Source of the DNA: Candidatus Aminicenantes bacterium
GTDB lineage: Bacteria; Acidobacteriota; Aminicenantia; Aminicenantales; UBA4085
Direction of reading: 5' to 3'
Length of the DNA: 64,000 nucleotides
Assembly: GCA_026393855.1 (NCBI GenBank)
Contig: JAPKZJ010000020.1
Coordinates: 1 to 64,000, forward strand
Below, piece by piece: positions 9,220-17,618 of this stretch. The notes under the pieces were generated by a model that saw nothing but the letters and a program-made list of their open reading frames with translations, made no database searches and was not told where the DNA came from. Numbering within the stretch: the stretch's first letter is position 1; the number at the start of each line of letters is the position of its first letter. The position numbers and the translations under genes were made by a program.

Positions 9220-9612
9220 ATGAAAAAGATCAAATGGCCCGCCATGCCTTCGACTTCCCAGATCCTCTGGGGGGCGTTTTCCACACTAGTCCTCGCTTAC
9301 GGCTTTTGGCTTGTATCCCCGTTTTTCAAGATCGAGCCGGCCGACTATCTCCGGGCCGGGAAGCTGGCCCTCCGCCTGGCCGGAGGGCTCTTCATCTTCA
9401 TGATCTACGCCGGCAAATGGTCGTTCGACATCTTCGCCCCGCAAGGCCTGGCCAAGAAAGTTTCCGGCCTTAAATCGGCCGGCCTGATCATCTTCGACCT
9501 CTTGCTCGTCTGCTTTATGATCTTCATCGTCGCCCAGGCGGCATCCCTCTTCCTGCAGAACGGGATCGCCCAGGACGAGAAGAACCAAAACACCATTACA
9601 ACCAACTACTAA
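9220..9612 (+). CDS. Small integral membrane protein, function unknown
   Basis: Protein of 130 aa with three predicted membrane helices (residues ~14-32, 48-64 and 84-108) and a short polar C-terminal tail (QDEKNQNTITTNY). I do not recognise a family. It follows the TolC gene by 78 bp. That gap contains a TATAAT (9155-9160) without a clear -35 and a GC-rich hairpin (GGAGGG at 9171-9176 pairing with CCCTCC at 9186-9191), so it may have its own weak promoter or be attenuated from the efflux operon. Only AGAGCA stands before the ATG as a weak SD. A convergent gene follows. Confidence 0.7.
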   Translation: MKKIKWPAMPSTSQILWGAFSTLVLAYGFWLVSPFFKIEPADYLRAGKLALRLAGGLFIFMIYAGKWSFDIFAPQGLAKKVSGLKSAGLIIFDLLLVCFMIFIVAQAASLFLQNGIAQDEKNQNTITTNY

Positions 9613-9681
9613 AAATCGGGCTGCGCGGCGCCTCGAAAACCGTCCCACGGCTTCACGGCGCCCCACCAGCAACACAAGCGC

Positions 9682-9715
9682 AAAAAAGCCCAGGGCAGGC
9701 CCGGCGCCTGCCCTG
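9682..9715 (-). terminator. Intrinsic terminator of the first propeller gene
   Basis: CAGGGCAGG (9691-9699) and CCTGCCCTG (9707-9715) form a 9-bp stem with a 7-nt loop. Read on the minus strand it is followed by GGC and a run of six T (9682-9687). It lies 23 bp after the stop of the minus-strand gene. On the plus strand it may also slow the convergent transcript. Confidence 0.65.
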
Positions 9716-9738
9716 CTTTCAGCCCCCACCCTCATGGT

Positions 9739-11853
9739 TTACTTGCCGGCTTTCGCCGTCGGCAGGAAGTTCTCCATCGCCCACAGCTCTCCCGTCGGTC
9801 CACTTGACAACGTCACGGCGAGCTTCGTCCCATCGGGACTCCACGCATCCTGACTCCTGCCGGTGAGAATGTCCAATTTTCCCGTCTTGATCGTCTTCTC
9901 CCAGCTCCCATCGACCGCGATCACTCTCACCTCCGCCTTGTTTGGTTTCACCGTTCGATCAACAAAGTGGTACTCGATCATACGACCATCGGGGGACCAA
10001 ATTGGCGATAAAATATAAGCTTTATCTTCGCTCAGCGTAACCAGAGCTCTCTTTTCCTGATCTTTGAGATCGGACACCACAAGCTTTATCTCTTTTTTTA
10101 CGGAATCGGACTGCCCATAGGCCATTCGCGTGCGATCAGGCGAGAGTTGCATCATGGCGATATCCCAGCCCCTGTTGACACTTCTTTCCAGAATCCGTTT
10201 CTCCTTCGTGCGTACGTCGATCGCAATCAACTCAGGATTCACCTCTTGATCAAAGGGATTTTTCTGTTCGTCCTTCACCATGTATCGAAGGCACAGGAAC
10301 TCCTTGCCGTTCAAGGACCAACCTAGTGGTCTAAGGAGTGGGCTTGGGATGAGGGTGTCACTCTCGAAAATGGTTGACAATTTACCGGACTCAAATGAAT
10401 AGAGATAAACCCCGCTTTTGGCCGGCTGTCCAACAGAGGAAAGTGCGATCGATTTGCCATCTGGAGACCAAGACATCCAAGCGATCCAATTCATCCCGGT
10501 TTCAATACATTCTTCACGACCATCTTCGAGAGTGCGAACGCAGAGGAGATCGGAGTTGCGCACATATGCGATCTTCTTCCCATCGGGCGACCATGCCGGC
10601 GTATTATGTTTTCCGTAGTGTGAGGTAGTGATAAGCTTCGGAACTCCCGGCGATTCCCCAGTCATCGGATTTACATCCAAAGTATAAACATCGTTCATTA
10701 CGATTGAGACGTTATAGACAAGCTTACCGGTCCGAGTCATCTTCTTGCTTTTATTCCCGAAGTCCCCCTGCACGAGGAAAGGCTCGCCCGCCGTCTTTGC
10801 GTTCCGAATTGGAACAGCCCACAGATCCCAGCTTCCTCGTCTGTTACTGCTGAACACGACGTACTTGCCGTCGCGGGACCATGCCGCTTTCCCGTCTTCA
10901 GCAGGTGAATCTGTCAGGCGAGTTTTCTCACCCGTCGCGACCGAATATGCGAAAAGATCGCGGTTCCCCTTTTCTATAAGATCGTAAACAATGGACTTGC
11001 CGTCCGGCGAGAAGCTTGCGACCCCAGCTTCCCCCCCTTCAGCGGCCACGAATTGACCAAGCTTGCGAGTTTCGATGTCAAACACTCCATAGCCGGCAAA
11101 GGTGCCATTACTGCCCTTCCTTAACATACAGACAACACTCTTCCCGTCGGCTGACCAGTCCTGGGCAAAAGGGTATGTCAGTGGGTTCGAGTAGATGATC
11201 CGACTTTCGCCGCTTTCAATATTTCCGATCCTCAGATCATGCACCAACATCGGCGCGCCATAAGTATAGACAACTTGTTTCCCATCAGGCGACCAGACTA
11301 GATCTACGGCGTAGTCTCCCTCTCTCTCTCCAAATTTCACAACAGTTTTGACTATGCCGGTCTTGAGATCTTTCACCAGCAGGTTGCCCTCCCCCCCTCT
11401 ATACACAACTTGCGTTTCATCGGGTGATAGCTTCCCTCCCGAGCCTGTTCCTGACAACAGGAGCTTGACCGACCTCTGGTTGCTTGCCTCGCCGTTTTTT
11501 CCTGCAATTAAGGCAAGTCGAGTACGGGCGACCTTCACCGCCTCGCTTTGTTCCGGATAGTTCTCCACGACTTTCTGAAACGCTTCCTGGGCCTGCTTCA
11601 GGCCCAATTTCTCGTAGCAGATGCCGAGGTGGAGCTGGGCCTGGGCCGCCGGCAGACGGCTGCCCGGAAACTCTGCCAGGAGCTTTTGATAGGATTTGAT
11701 CGCCGCCTCGATATTCCCCTCCACCTCTTCCTGATGGAGTGCGGCGCCGAGAAGGACGTCCGCGGATTGGGATTTCTGGGCCGCCGTGTCCGGCGGGGAC
11801 AGGACAATGGACAGGGCCAGGGCAAGCAGCGGAAGAATCATCGACTTTTTCAT
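9739..11853 (-). CDS. Exported TPR-beta-propeller (TolB/PD40-like) protein of cassette 1
   Basis: Protein of 704 aa. ATG 11853 was chosen because AGGAGGTG stands 5 bp upstream and a clear signal peptide follows (MKKSMILPLLALALSIVLS). Residues ~30-115 form TPR-like helices (IEAAIKSYQKLLAEFPGSR, LHLGICYEKLG, AFQKVVENYPEQSEAV). Residues ~130-690 carry ten or so WD40-like PD40 strands (SPDGKQVVYTYG, SRDGKYVVFSSNRRGSWDLW, SPDGKKIAYVR). The C-terminus LWAMENFLPTAKAGK is shared, with small changes, by the other cassette propellers. It is expected in the periplasm. It follows the response regulator gene and has its own repeat block at 11905-11948. There is no enzymatic motif; binding or a co-sensor role is inferred. 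Confidence 0.9.
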   Translation of the reverse strand: MKKSMILPLLALALSIVLSPPDTAAQKSQSADVLLGAALHQEEVEGNIEAAIKSYQKLLAEFPGSRLPAAQAQLHLGICYEKLGLKQAQEAFQKVVENYPEQSEAVKVARTRLALIAGKNGEASNQRSVKLLLSGTGSGGKLSPDETQVVYRGGEGNLLVKDLKTGIVKTVVKFGEREGDYAVDLVWSPDGKQVVYTYGAPMLVHDLRIGNIESGESRIIYSNPLTYPFAQDWSADGKSVVCMLRKGSNGTFAGYGVFDIETRKLGQFVAAEGGEAGVASFSPDGKSIVYDLIEKGNRDLFAYSVATGEKTRLTDSPAEDGKAAWSRDGKYVVFSSNRRGSWDLWAVPIRNAKTAGEPFLVQGDFGNKSKKMTRTGKLVYNVSIVMNDVYTLDVNPMTGESPGVPKLITTSHYGKHNTPAWSPDGKKIAYVRNSDLLCVRTLEDGREECIETGMNWIAWMSWSPDGKSIALSSVGQPAKSGVYLYSFESGKLSTIFESDTLIPSPLLRPLGWSLNGKEFLCLRYMVKDEQKNPFDQEVNPELIAIDVRTKEKRILERSVNRGWDIAMMQLSPDRTRMAYGQSDSVKKEIKLVVSDLKDQEKRALVTLSEDKAYILSPIWSPDGRMIEYHFVDRTVKPNKAEVRVIAVDGSWEKTIKTGKLDILTGRSQDAWSPDGTKLAVTLSSGPTGELWAMENFLPTAKAGK

Positions 11854-11904
11854 TATGCACCTCCTGACTTCGAGGACATCATGAGGCACCCGCGTCTTCT
11901 TTGC

Positions 11905-11948
11905 TCCAAGCCTGGGTCAAGCCTGGGACAAGCTTCGGTCAAGGTGTC
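11905..11948 (-). promoter_or_regulatory. Direct-repeat operator of cassette 1 before the propeller gene
   Basis: Four 11-bp units read on the + strand: TCCAAGCCTGG, GTCAAGCCTGG, GACAAGCTTCG and GTCAAGGTGTC. They share the GTCAAG core with the site before the cassette 1 kinase. The 11-bp period is that of PhoB/OmpR boxes. A weak -10 (CATGAT, 11878-11883) is 21 bp away, one helical turn farther than in the other cassettes. Confidence 0.6.
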
Positions 11949-11967
11949 CACCCTTAGCCCAGACTTC

Positions 11968-12651
11968 TTAACCATCGAAGCGGTACCCAAGGCCCCGGAC
12001 ACCGATCAGGAACTTCGGTTTTTGGGGATTCTCCTCCAGCTTGTTGCGGAGGTTATTGACATGGGTATAGATGACCCGGTCCGTCAGGACGGCGTCGCGC
12101 CCCCAGACCTCTCCCAGCAGGTCGTCGATCGACAGGACCTGGCCGCGGTGCTCCAGGAAAACCCGCAGAAGCTTGAACTCCACGGCGGTCAGATCGATCT
12201 TCCCGCCCCGGCGCGAAACCGCACATCGGGCGAAGTCGACGGTGAAGTCGGCAAAACGATGGACCGCGCTTGGCTCCGCATCGTTTTGGGAGCGGCGCAG
12301 GACCGCCTTGATGCGGGCCAGGAGCTCGCGTCGGCTGAAGGGTTTGGTGACGTAATCGTCCGCCCCGAGCTCAAGGCCCACGACTTTGTCCACCTCCTGC
12401 CCTTTGGCCGTAAGCATGATGATCGGAGTGCGGTCGCCCCGCAAATGGGCTTCGCGGCAGACGCTGAAGCCGTCCATCCCGGGCAGCATCAGGTCGAGCA
12501 GGATGAGGTCGAACTTGCCTTCGAGGATCCGGCTCAAGCCCGCCGTGCCGTCCTCGGCGACTTCCACGACAAACCCCTCGATCGCCAAGTCGTCGCGCAA
12601 GCCCGTCGCGATCGTCGGCTCGTCCTCCACGACCAAAATGCGTTCGTTCAT
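11968..12651 (-). CDS. OmpR/PhoB-type response regulator of cassette 1
   Basis: Protein of 227 aa. Receiver domain at 1-120, with the acidic pair E9/D10, phosphoacceptor D53 (LILLDLMLPGMDG), a Thr in MLTAKG and Lys in TKPFSRREL. A winged-helix DNA-binding domain of the Trans_reg_C type covers ~130-225 (LTAVEFKLLRVFLEHRG, DRVIYTHVNNLRNKLE, IGVRGLGYRFDG). It starts one base after the kinase stop, with GGAGGA as SD, so the two are cotranscribed. It is the natural candidate to bind the GTCAAG repeats at 14742-14774 and 11905-11948. Confidence 0.95.
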   Translation of the reverse strand: MNERILVVEDEPTIATGLRDDLAIEGFVVEVAEDGTAGLSRILEGKFDLILLDLMLPGMDGFSVCREAHLRGDRTPIIMLTAKGQEVDKVVGLELGADDYVTKPFSRRELLARIKAVLRRSQNDAEPSAVHRFADFTVDFARCAVSRRGGKIDLTAVEFKLLRVFLEHRGQVLSIDDLLGEVWGRDAVLTDRVIYTHVNNLRNKLEENPQKPKFLIGVRGLGYRFDG

Positions 12652-12652
12652 C

Positions 12653-14686
12653 TCATCCTCCTCCCCGAACCGGCGCGGCCGGAAGCCGGATGATAAAGTC
12701 GCTGCCTTCGCCGGCCCGGCTCCGGCATTCGACCGTGCCGCCGTGGGCCGTCACGACATGTTTGACGAGGCTGAGCCCGAGTCCGACCCCCTTGACCCGC
12801 TTCGAGATTTCGGCTTCGGCCCGGTAGAACCGGTCGAAAATATGCTTTTGGTCATGTTCGGAGATTCCGACTCCTTTGTCCCGAACGGAGATCTTGACGG
12901 CGTCGCCCTCGGCCCCGGCATCGAGCCAGACGGTTTTCGAGCCGGGCGAGTACTTCACGGCGTTGTCGAGGAGGTTGCGGACCGCGGACCCCAGGGCCTC
13001 TCTGTCGGCGGAGATCAGGGGCAGTCCGTCCGGAATGTCCGCTTCGACCGCCGCACCATTCGCGGCGAACTCGGTCACGAAATCCGCGACCACCGTCCGC
13101 AGCCACGGGGTAGGATCGAGCGGCGCGAACCGGTATTCCTTGCGTCCCTCTTCCATCCGGGAAAAATCGAGGATGTTTTCAACCAAACGAGAAAGGCGGT
13201 CGCTTTCCTGGACGATCATCTTGAAATAGCCTCGCTGCTTCTCCGAGTCGGGCACTCGCCCGTCGAGCAGCATGCTGCCGAGCTGCCGGATCCCCGTCAG
13301 GGGGGAGCGGAATTCGTGGGAGACCGTCGAGACGAAGTCCGCCCGCAACCGGGCGATCTCAAGCTCCCGCTTGACGATCCGGACCGTGAGGTAGCTCCCA
13401 AAGGCAAGCATGATCGTGACAAAACCCAGCATCGCCAGGGACAGAGTCCGTTTTTGCCTGATGTCCGCATAAATCCCCTCCGGCCGTCCGGGCCAGATCT
13501 GAAGCAGCCACCGGGCCCCATCGATCCGAAGATCACGCGTTACGGCGAAGGGAGGGGGCACCGGGGGCGATGATCCGAAAACCGCGGAGCCGTCGGCGGC
13601 GAACACGACGGCTTCAAGGTCCTTCGCCCGAATCGCCAAGATCCGGGGCCACCAACGCGACGCTAAAACGTCTGCGGAGACAAGGACCGCGGCAAAAGGA
13701 TCCTTATTCAGGAAAGCGAGATACCTATTCCTTTCGCCGGGAAAAACCGTCCTAGGATCGTTCAGGAAGTCCTCGGCGGCGCGGGAGAGAGCCAACCGAC
13801 GCCCCTCGGCCGCCTGGAGACGGTCGAATTCGCCGACTTCCACACGGCTGTCACGGCACCAGGTCCGGCCGAGCTCGGAATAATAGAGGTATCGGGGCTT
13901 GTCCAGGAGCCATTTTCCCGACGCCAGATCCCGATAGAAGGCCATGGCCGTCCGGGCCAGGTCGGCCGTATCACCGCGCTCGGAGGCCAAGGCACAAAGC
14001 TCGGCCTGGGCGATGAGGTCCGAAGGAAGCCCCCCGATCCAAACCGCGGCCAAGCGTCGGAGGTCCCGGTAAGCGCCGGCGGCCTCCTCGAGCCGGCCGG
14101 CTTTGCGGAGCGTCCGGGCCAGGCGTTGAAGGATCAGCGGGCGCGACCCGGCAGCGGCCGAATCGAGCAGGCCCCGGTACGCTCGGATGGCACTCGGATA
14201 GTCTTTTTGAGCGATCTCCAGGGATTCTGCTTCGGCCAGGCCGACCGGCGGTCGGCTTAGAGCGGTTGGGGACGTTGCGGGGCTCCGGGGAACAAATAAT
14301 AGAGCGCCGGGGGGAAACACCTCGATCTTTTCATCGGCTAATGACAGAAAAACGCCGCCGCCCGGTTCCGAGAAGGCTTGTCCGATGAACTCTGGGAAGA
14401 AGCCGACAGCTAGCGGCTTCTCCCGCGAAGCCGCCGACCGCACCGTATCGCTCCACTCTTGGAACTCCGCCTCCAAGTCGCGGCTGATTTCCGCCGCGGT
14501 TCTTTCCAGGCTCTCGCGTGTCCGCTGCCTGGCGAGCTGGCTCTCCTGGCGCAGAACGCGCAACGCGAAAACGCCGAGAAGCGCGCCCGGGAGCAGGACG
14601 AAAAGAGCAAAGACCGCGATGAGTCTCCGGCCGGGACCCCGGAAGGAGCCCGGCCGTGCGGGACGACGAGGCGAAGCATGCGACAT
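12653..14686 (-). CDS. Membrane sensor histidine kinase of cassette 1 with TPR-like extracytoplasmic domain
   Basis: Protein of 677 aa. ATG 14686 is preferred over an upstream TTG because that TTG lies inside the operator repeats. TM1 is at ~20-40 (LIAVFALFVLLPGALLGVFAL). A ~380-residue extracytoplasmic region follows with TPR-like helices (ALEIAQKDYPSAIRAYRGLL, LARTLRKAGRLEEAAGAYRDL). TM2 lies near 410-430. Then come HisKA with phosphoacceptor His in TVSHEFRSPLTGI and HATPase_c with N-box NLLDNAVKYSPG and G-boxes DKGVGIS and GVGLGLSLVKHVV. It should phosphorylate the adjacent regulator. The TPR repeats suggest a protein or peptide ligand rather than a small molecule, but this is inference. 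Confidence 0.92.
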   Translation of the reverse strand: MSHASPRRPARPGSFRGPGRRLIAVFALFVLLPGALLGVFALRVLRQESQLARQRTRESLERTAAEISRDLEAEFQEWSDTVRSAASREKPLAVGFFPEFIGQAFSEPGGGVFLSLADEKIEVFPPGALLFVPRSPATSPTALSRPPVGLAEAESLEIAQKDYPSAIRAYRGLLDSAAAGSRPLILQRLARTLRKAGRLEEAAGAYRDLRRLAAVWIGGLPSDLIAQAELCALASERGDTADLARTAMAFYRDLASGKWLLDKPRYLYYSELGRTWCRDSRVEVGEFDRLQAAEGRRLALSRAAEDFLNDPRTVFPGERNRYLAFLNKDPFAAVLVSADVLASRWWPRILAIRAKDLEAVVFAADGSAVFGSSPPVPPPFAVTRDLRIDGARWLLQIWPGRPEGIYADIRQKRTLSLAMLGFVTIMLAFGSYLTVRIVKRELEIARLRADFVSTVSHEFRSPLTGIRQLGSMLLDGRVPDSEKQRGYFKMIVQESDRLSRLVENILDFSRMEEGRKEYRFAPLDPTPWLRTVVADFVTEFAANGAAVEADIPDGLPLISADREALGSAVRNLLDNAVKYSPGSKTVWLDAGAEGDAVKISVRDKGVGISEHDQKHIFDRFYRAEAEISKRVKGVGLGLSLVKHVVTAHGGTVECRSRAGEGSDFIIRLPAAPVRGGG

Positions 14687-14741
14687 CCGATCACCCGTCG
14701 TCCAGTTTAACACCCTACGGGAGAGTTTGCGCCTCCGGCGG

Positions 14742-14774
14742 GTCAAGATTCGGTCAAGATTCGATTAAGGCTCG
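14742..14774 (-). promoter_or_regulatory. Direct-repeat operator of cassette 1 before the kinase gene
   Basis: Three 11-bp units on the + strand: GTCAAGATTCG, an identical GTCAAGATTCG, and ATTAAGGCTCG. The block begins 5 bp after the stop of the upstream propeller gene and ends 55 bp before the kinase start. The core matches the site at 11905-11948. A possible -10 (TAGGGT, 14712-14717) is 24 bp from the block. Confidence 0.65.
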
Positions 14775-14779
14775 CGGGG

Positions 14780-16849
14780 CTACTTGCCGGCCTTCGCCGG
14801 CGGCAGGAAGTTCTCCAGCACCCACAGCTCGCTCTTGGACCCTTCATTGATGCTGAACGCAAAGCGGCGGTTGTCCGGGTGAAGCGTGAAGGACGCCATT
14901 TTTGGAACGGAGAGATCCAGCTTCAGCGGCGTCCCACCCTGCGTCGGAACCCGCCAGATTTCACTGCTCGCAGTACCGGTTGCCTTCGCGATGATGTAAC
15001 GGCCGTCCCTCGTCCACCTCAGCTCGTATTCCTGCGCCAAACCGCGAAATAGCTCCCGCGGCTCCCCTCCGCTGAGGGACACGGTCTTTACAGCGCCTTT
15101 CACCTGGAACACCACTTCCCGGCCGTCCGGCGAGAGGTCGTAGTACCATGTCTTTCCTTTGACACCTTTGACAACTTCCGACTCCTCACCGGTGTCGAGG
15201 TTGCGTTTCTTGATGCTTGGTCCGTCCGTCCCCCCCCTCACGAATACCAGGGTTTTCCCATCCGGGCAGAGAAGGGGGGCCCAGAATGGTTCACCTACCA
15301 ACTTAGTGATCGCGCTTGTTTCAGTGTCAATTCGGAAGACGCCACCTTCCGTTCCCGTAATCCCGGCCGCGATGACGGAACGGCCGTCCGGCGCCCAGGA
15401 GGGCATGGCAACGCCACGAAGACGCGGCGACAGAAAGCGCTCTTCCCCGGTTGCGGTGGACCGGATCGTGAGGATGTTGTTTCCGGGACCCCACTGACCC
15501 CGACGTGAAAGGTAGGCCAAGTTCCTGCCGTCGGGTGACCATGTTAGCTCTGACGGTGGGCCGGTATACCGCGTCGTGACCGGCACGGGTGGCACGAGTA
15601 CCTTGCCGGTTTCAAGGTCGACCGCACCGTTGTAGAGGCCACCGAAACGGGTGTCAGTCTTGTAATAAAGGGAGCCGTCGGGTGCAAAGCCAAGAACGTT
15701 TGAATAATAAGAGCCACTACCGAAGTCCTTTTTCAGCAGTTCTGGTTCTCCTTGCTGCTTTCCCCCGGTGATGGGAACGGACCAGAGGTCCCACGTCCCC
15801 GAGCGGTCGCTGAGGAAGAGAAGGCTGCTCCCGTCCGGGGTCCATCCCAGCAGTTGATCCTCCGCGGGATGCCCGGCAACAACCACCTCATTCCGCCCAT
15901 CGGGGGTCATCAGGAAGACGTCGCCCTGGGGTGGGCTGCCCTCACGCACGAAACTGAACGCGACATATCGCCCATCGGGCGAGAAACTGGCCCTTTCAAA
16001 CAAGAACCAGCCCGAAGTAAGACTCCTCAGGACGCGCATCGAGCCGTCCGCTGTCGAGATCAGCGTCAGTTCAACCCTTTTGCTACGCTCGTTAAAGTCA
16101 CGGAGGCGAAGTGCAAGGATGGACCCTGCGTCAGGCGACCAGACCAAGGGTAGGACGTGATGATCGTCTTTCTCATTACAACTGTAAAGTGTGCGAAGGC
16201 CCGAACCATCCAGATTTCTAATCCGCAGTTGATGAGGGCCCGTCGTATCGTATGCGATTTGTTTTCCGTCGCGTGAGAACGCTTGGTTCTCGGAGGACTT
16301 GTCAGTCTCGCTCCAAGGCCCCTTATTTTTGATTCGGCTCGTCTGTCCGCTGGCGATTTCGAACTGAATCAAGTCACCCGTATCCCAGTCTAACCCTCTG
16401 ATATACTTGCCATCCGCGGTCAGGACCTCACCGACGCCGGAGGCGTCTGTCAAGACCTTGCGCACCTGGAGTCCGGTCGGTTTGGGAATGGCAGCAGCCG
16501 CCCCCGAGGACATCAGGGCGAGTTTTTCCCGGGCGATCCTCACCGTTTCGGATTGTTCGGGATAATCGTTAATGACCGACTGAAAGGCTTTCTGGGCTTC
16601 CGTCGCACCGGCCTTTTGGTAACAGAGGCCGATATAGAGCTGTGATTTCGCGGCGGACTCGCGTTCCTTGGGAAATTTCTGAACGATCTCTCGAAAAAGC
16701 TTGATGGCCCCATCGAGGTCCCCGAGGCTTTCCATCGTGTACTTGGCCTTCTCGAACAAGGCCTTCGCATCCGGCGCGCTCTGGGCTCCGAACGCCAGAA
16801 GAAAACTGAAGAAGATCGCCCCCACCCCCATGATTCTTGTTCTCATCAT
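14780..16849 (-). CDS. Exported TPR-beta-propeller (TolB/PD40-like) protein of cassette 2
   Basis: Protein of 689 aa. ATG 16849 has GGAAGGAG 5 bp upstream and opens a signal peptide (MMRTRIMGVGAIFFSFLLA); the longer frame upstream would run through the operator. TPR-like helices lie at ~28-110 (LDGAIKLFREIVQKFPKE, LYIGLCYQKAGATEAQKAF). A PD40 propeller follows at ~125-675, with SRDGKQIAYDTTG, SPDGRYVAFSFV, LLFLSDRSGTWDLWSVP and SPDGRNLAYLSRRG. The C-terminus is LWVLENFLPPAKAGK. Architecture and tail match the other cassette propellers, but the repeats are diverged, so the duplication is not recent. The likely location is the periplasm. Confidence 0.9.
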   Translation of the reverse strand: MMRTRIMGVGAIFFSFLLAFGAQSAPDAKALFEKAKYTMESLGDLDGAIKLFREIVQKFPKERESAAKSQLYIGLCYQKAGATEAQKAFQSVINDYPEQSETVRIAREKLALMSSGAAAAIPKPTGLQVRKVLTDASGVGEVLTADGKYIRGLDWDTGDLIQFEIASGQTSRIKNKGPWSETDKSSENQAFSRDGKQIAYDTTGPHQLRIRNLDGSGLRTLYSCNEKDDHHVLPLVWSPDAGSILALRLRDFNERSKRVELTLISTADGSMRVLRSLTSGWFLFERASFSPDGRYVAFSFVREGSPPQGDVFLMTPDGRNEVVVAGHPAEDQLLGWTPDGSSLLFLSDRSGTWDLWSVPITGGKQQGEPELLKKDFGSGSYYSNVLGFAPDGSLYYKTDTRFGGLYNGAVDLETGKVLVPPVPVTTRYTGPPSELTWSPDGRNLAYLSRRGQWGPGNNILTIRSTATGEERFLSPRLRGVAMPSWAPDGRSVIAAGITGTEGGVFRIDTETSAITKLVGEPFWAPLLCPDGKTLVFVRGGTDGPSIKKRNLDTGEESEVVKGVKGKTWYYDLSPDGREVVFQVKGAVKTVSLSGGEPRELFRGLAQEYELRWTRDGRYIIAKATGTASSEIWRVPTQGGTPLKLDLSVPKMASFTLHPDNRRFAFSINEGSKSELWVLENFLPPAKAGK

Positions 16850-16885
16850 CCGGCTCCTTCCCGACAACGTTCCTTTGGCGCTCCC

Positions 16886-16942
16886 AATATAGCCGGCTGA
16901 TGTGTCGAAGTTGTCAAGCCAGTGTAAAAGATTGTCAGACAA
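16886..16942 (-). promoter_or_regulatory. Cassette 2 operator-promoter before the propeller gene
   Basis: Repeat units on the + strand: TGTGTCGAAGT (16901), TGTCAAGCCAG (16912), TGTAAAAGAT (16923) and TGTCAGACAAG (16933). The middle and end match the site before the cassette 2 kinase almost base for base (CAGTGTAAAAGATTGTC in both). TATATT (16886-16891) lies 9 bp from the block, with no -35. The block overlaps the stop codon of the response regulator gene. Confidence 0.68.
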
Positions 16943-17618
16943 GACGATATCCCTCGCCATAGACGGAAAGGATGTGCTTCGGATGGGCCGGATCCTCCTC
17001 GATCTTCTTTCTCAATTTCAGGATGTGATTGTCGACCGTCCGGGTGGTCGGAAATTTTTCATACCCCCAGATCTTCTCCAGCAACGCCTCCCGGGTGACG
17101 ACTTCGCCCTCGTGCTCGATCAAGTGCTTGAGGATGCTCATCTCCAACGACGAAACGTCAGTCCATTTCCCTTTTCGTTGGACCTTGAATGCGGCGAAAT
17201 CTACATCGCAGGAGCCGATCCGGTAGCGGGATCCCGCCGTCCGGCCGCCCGCCTTCGCCCGACGCAGCAAGGCCTTGACTCTCGCCTGCAGCTCCCTAAG
17301 CCCGAACGGCTTGATCATGTAATCGTCGGCCCCGATCTCCAATCCGACGACCTTGTCCGCCTCCTCACCCTTGGCGGTTAACATGAGAATCGGGATCGCG
17401 GACCCGGTCTTCCGGATCTCTCGGCAGACTTCGAGCCCGTCCATCTCCGGCATGCGGATGTCGAGGAGGACGAGATCGGGTGTTTCCGTCAAGGCGAGGT
17501 GCAACCCCTCCTTGCCGTTCGCGGCCAGAATGATCTCATAGCCCTCATCCGCCAGGTTGAGCTTGAGACCCTTGGCCAAGTCCTCTTCATCCTCGACGAT
17601 CAGAATCTTTTCGTTCAT
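16935..17618 (-). CDS. OmpR/PhoB-type response regulator of cassette 2
   Basis: Protein of 227 aa. ATG 17618 overlaps the kinase stop (ATGA), which fixes the start and implies coupled translation. The receiver has D10, phosphoacceptor D53 (LVLLDIRMPEMDG), MLTAKGEEADK and IKPFGLREL. The winged helix at ~130-226 includes TRTVDNHILKLRKKIEEDP and SVYGEGYRLV. The recognition-helix region differs clearly from regulators 1, 3 and 4, in keeping with the different operator (TGTCAA/TGTAAAA) of this cassette. The stop codon lies inside the operator of the following propeller gene. Confidence 0.95.
   Translation of the reverse strand: MNEKILIVEDEEDLAKGLKLNLADEGYEIILAANGKEGLHLALTETPDLVLLDIRMPEMDGLEVCREIRKTGSAIPILMLTAKGEEADKVVGLEIGADDYMIKPFGLRELQARVKALLRRAKAGGRTAGSRYRIGSCDVDFAAFKVQRKGKWTDVSSLEMSILKHLIEHEGEVVTREALLEKIWGYEKFPTTRTVDNHILKLRKKIEEDPAHPKHILSVYGEGYRLV

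Noticed and set aside
14742-14774. Direct repeats considered as a CRISPR or microsatellite
   Set aside because: Units are only 11 bp, contiguous, without spacers, and the same core recurs before the propeller gene of the cassette, so an operator is the better reading.
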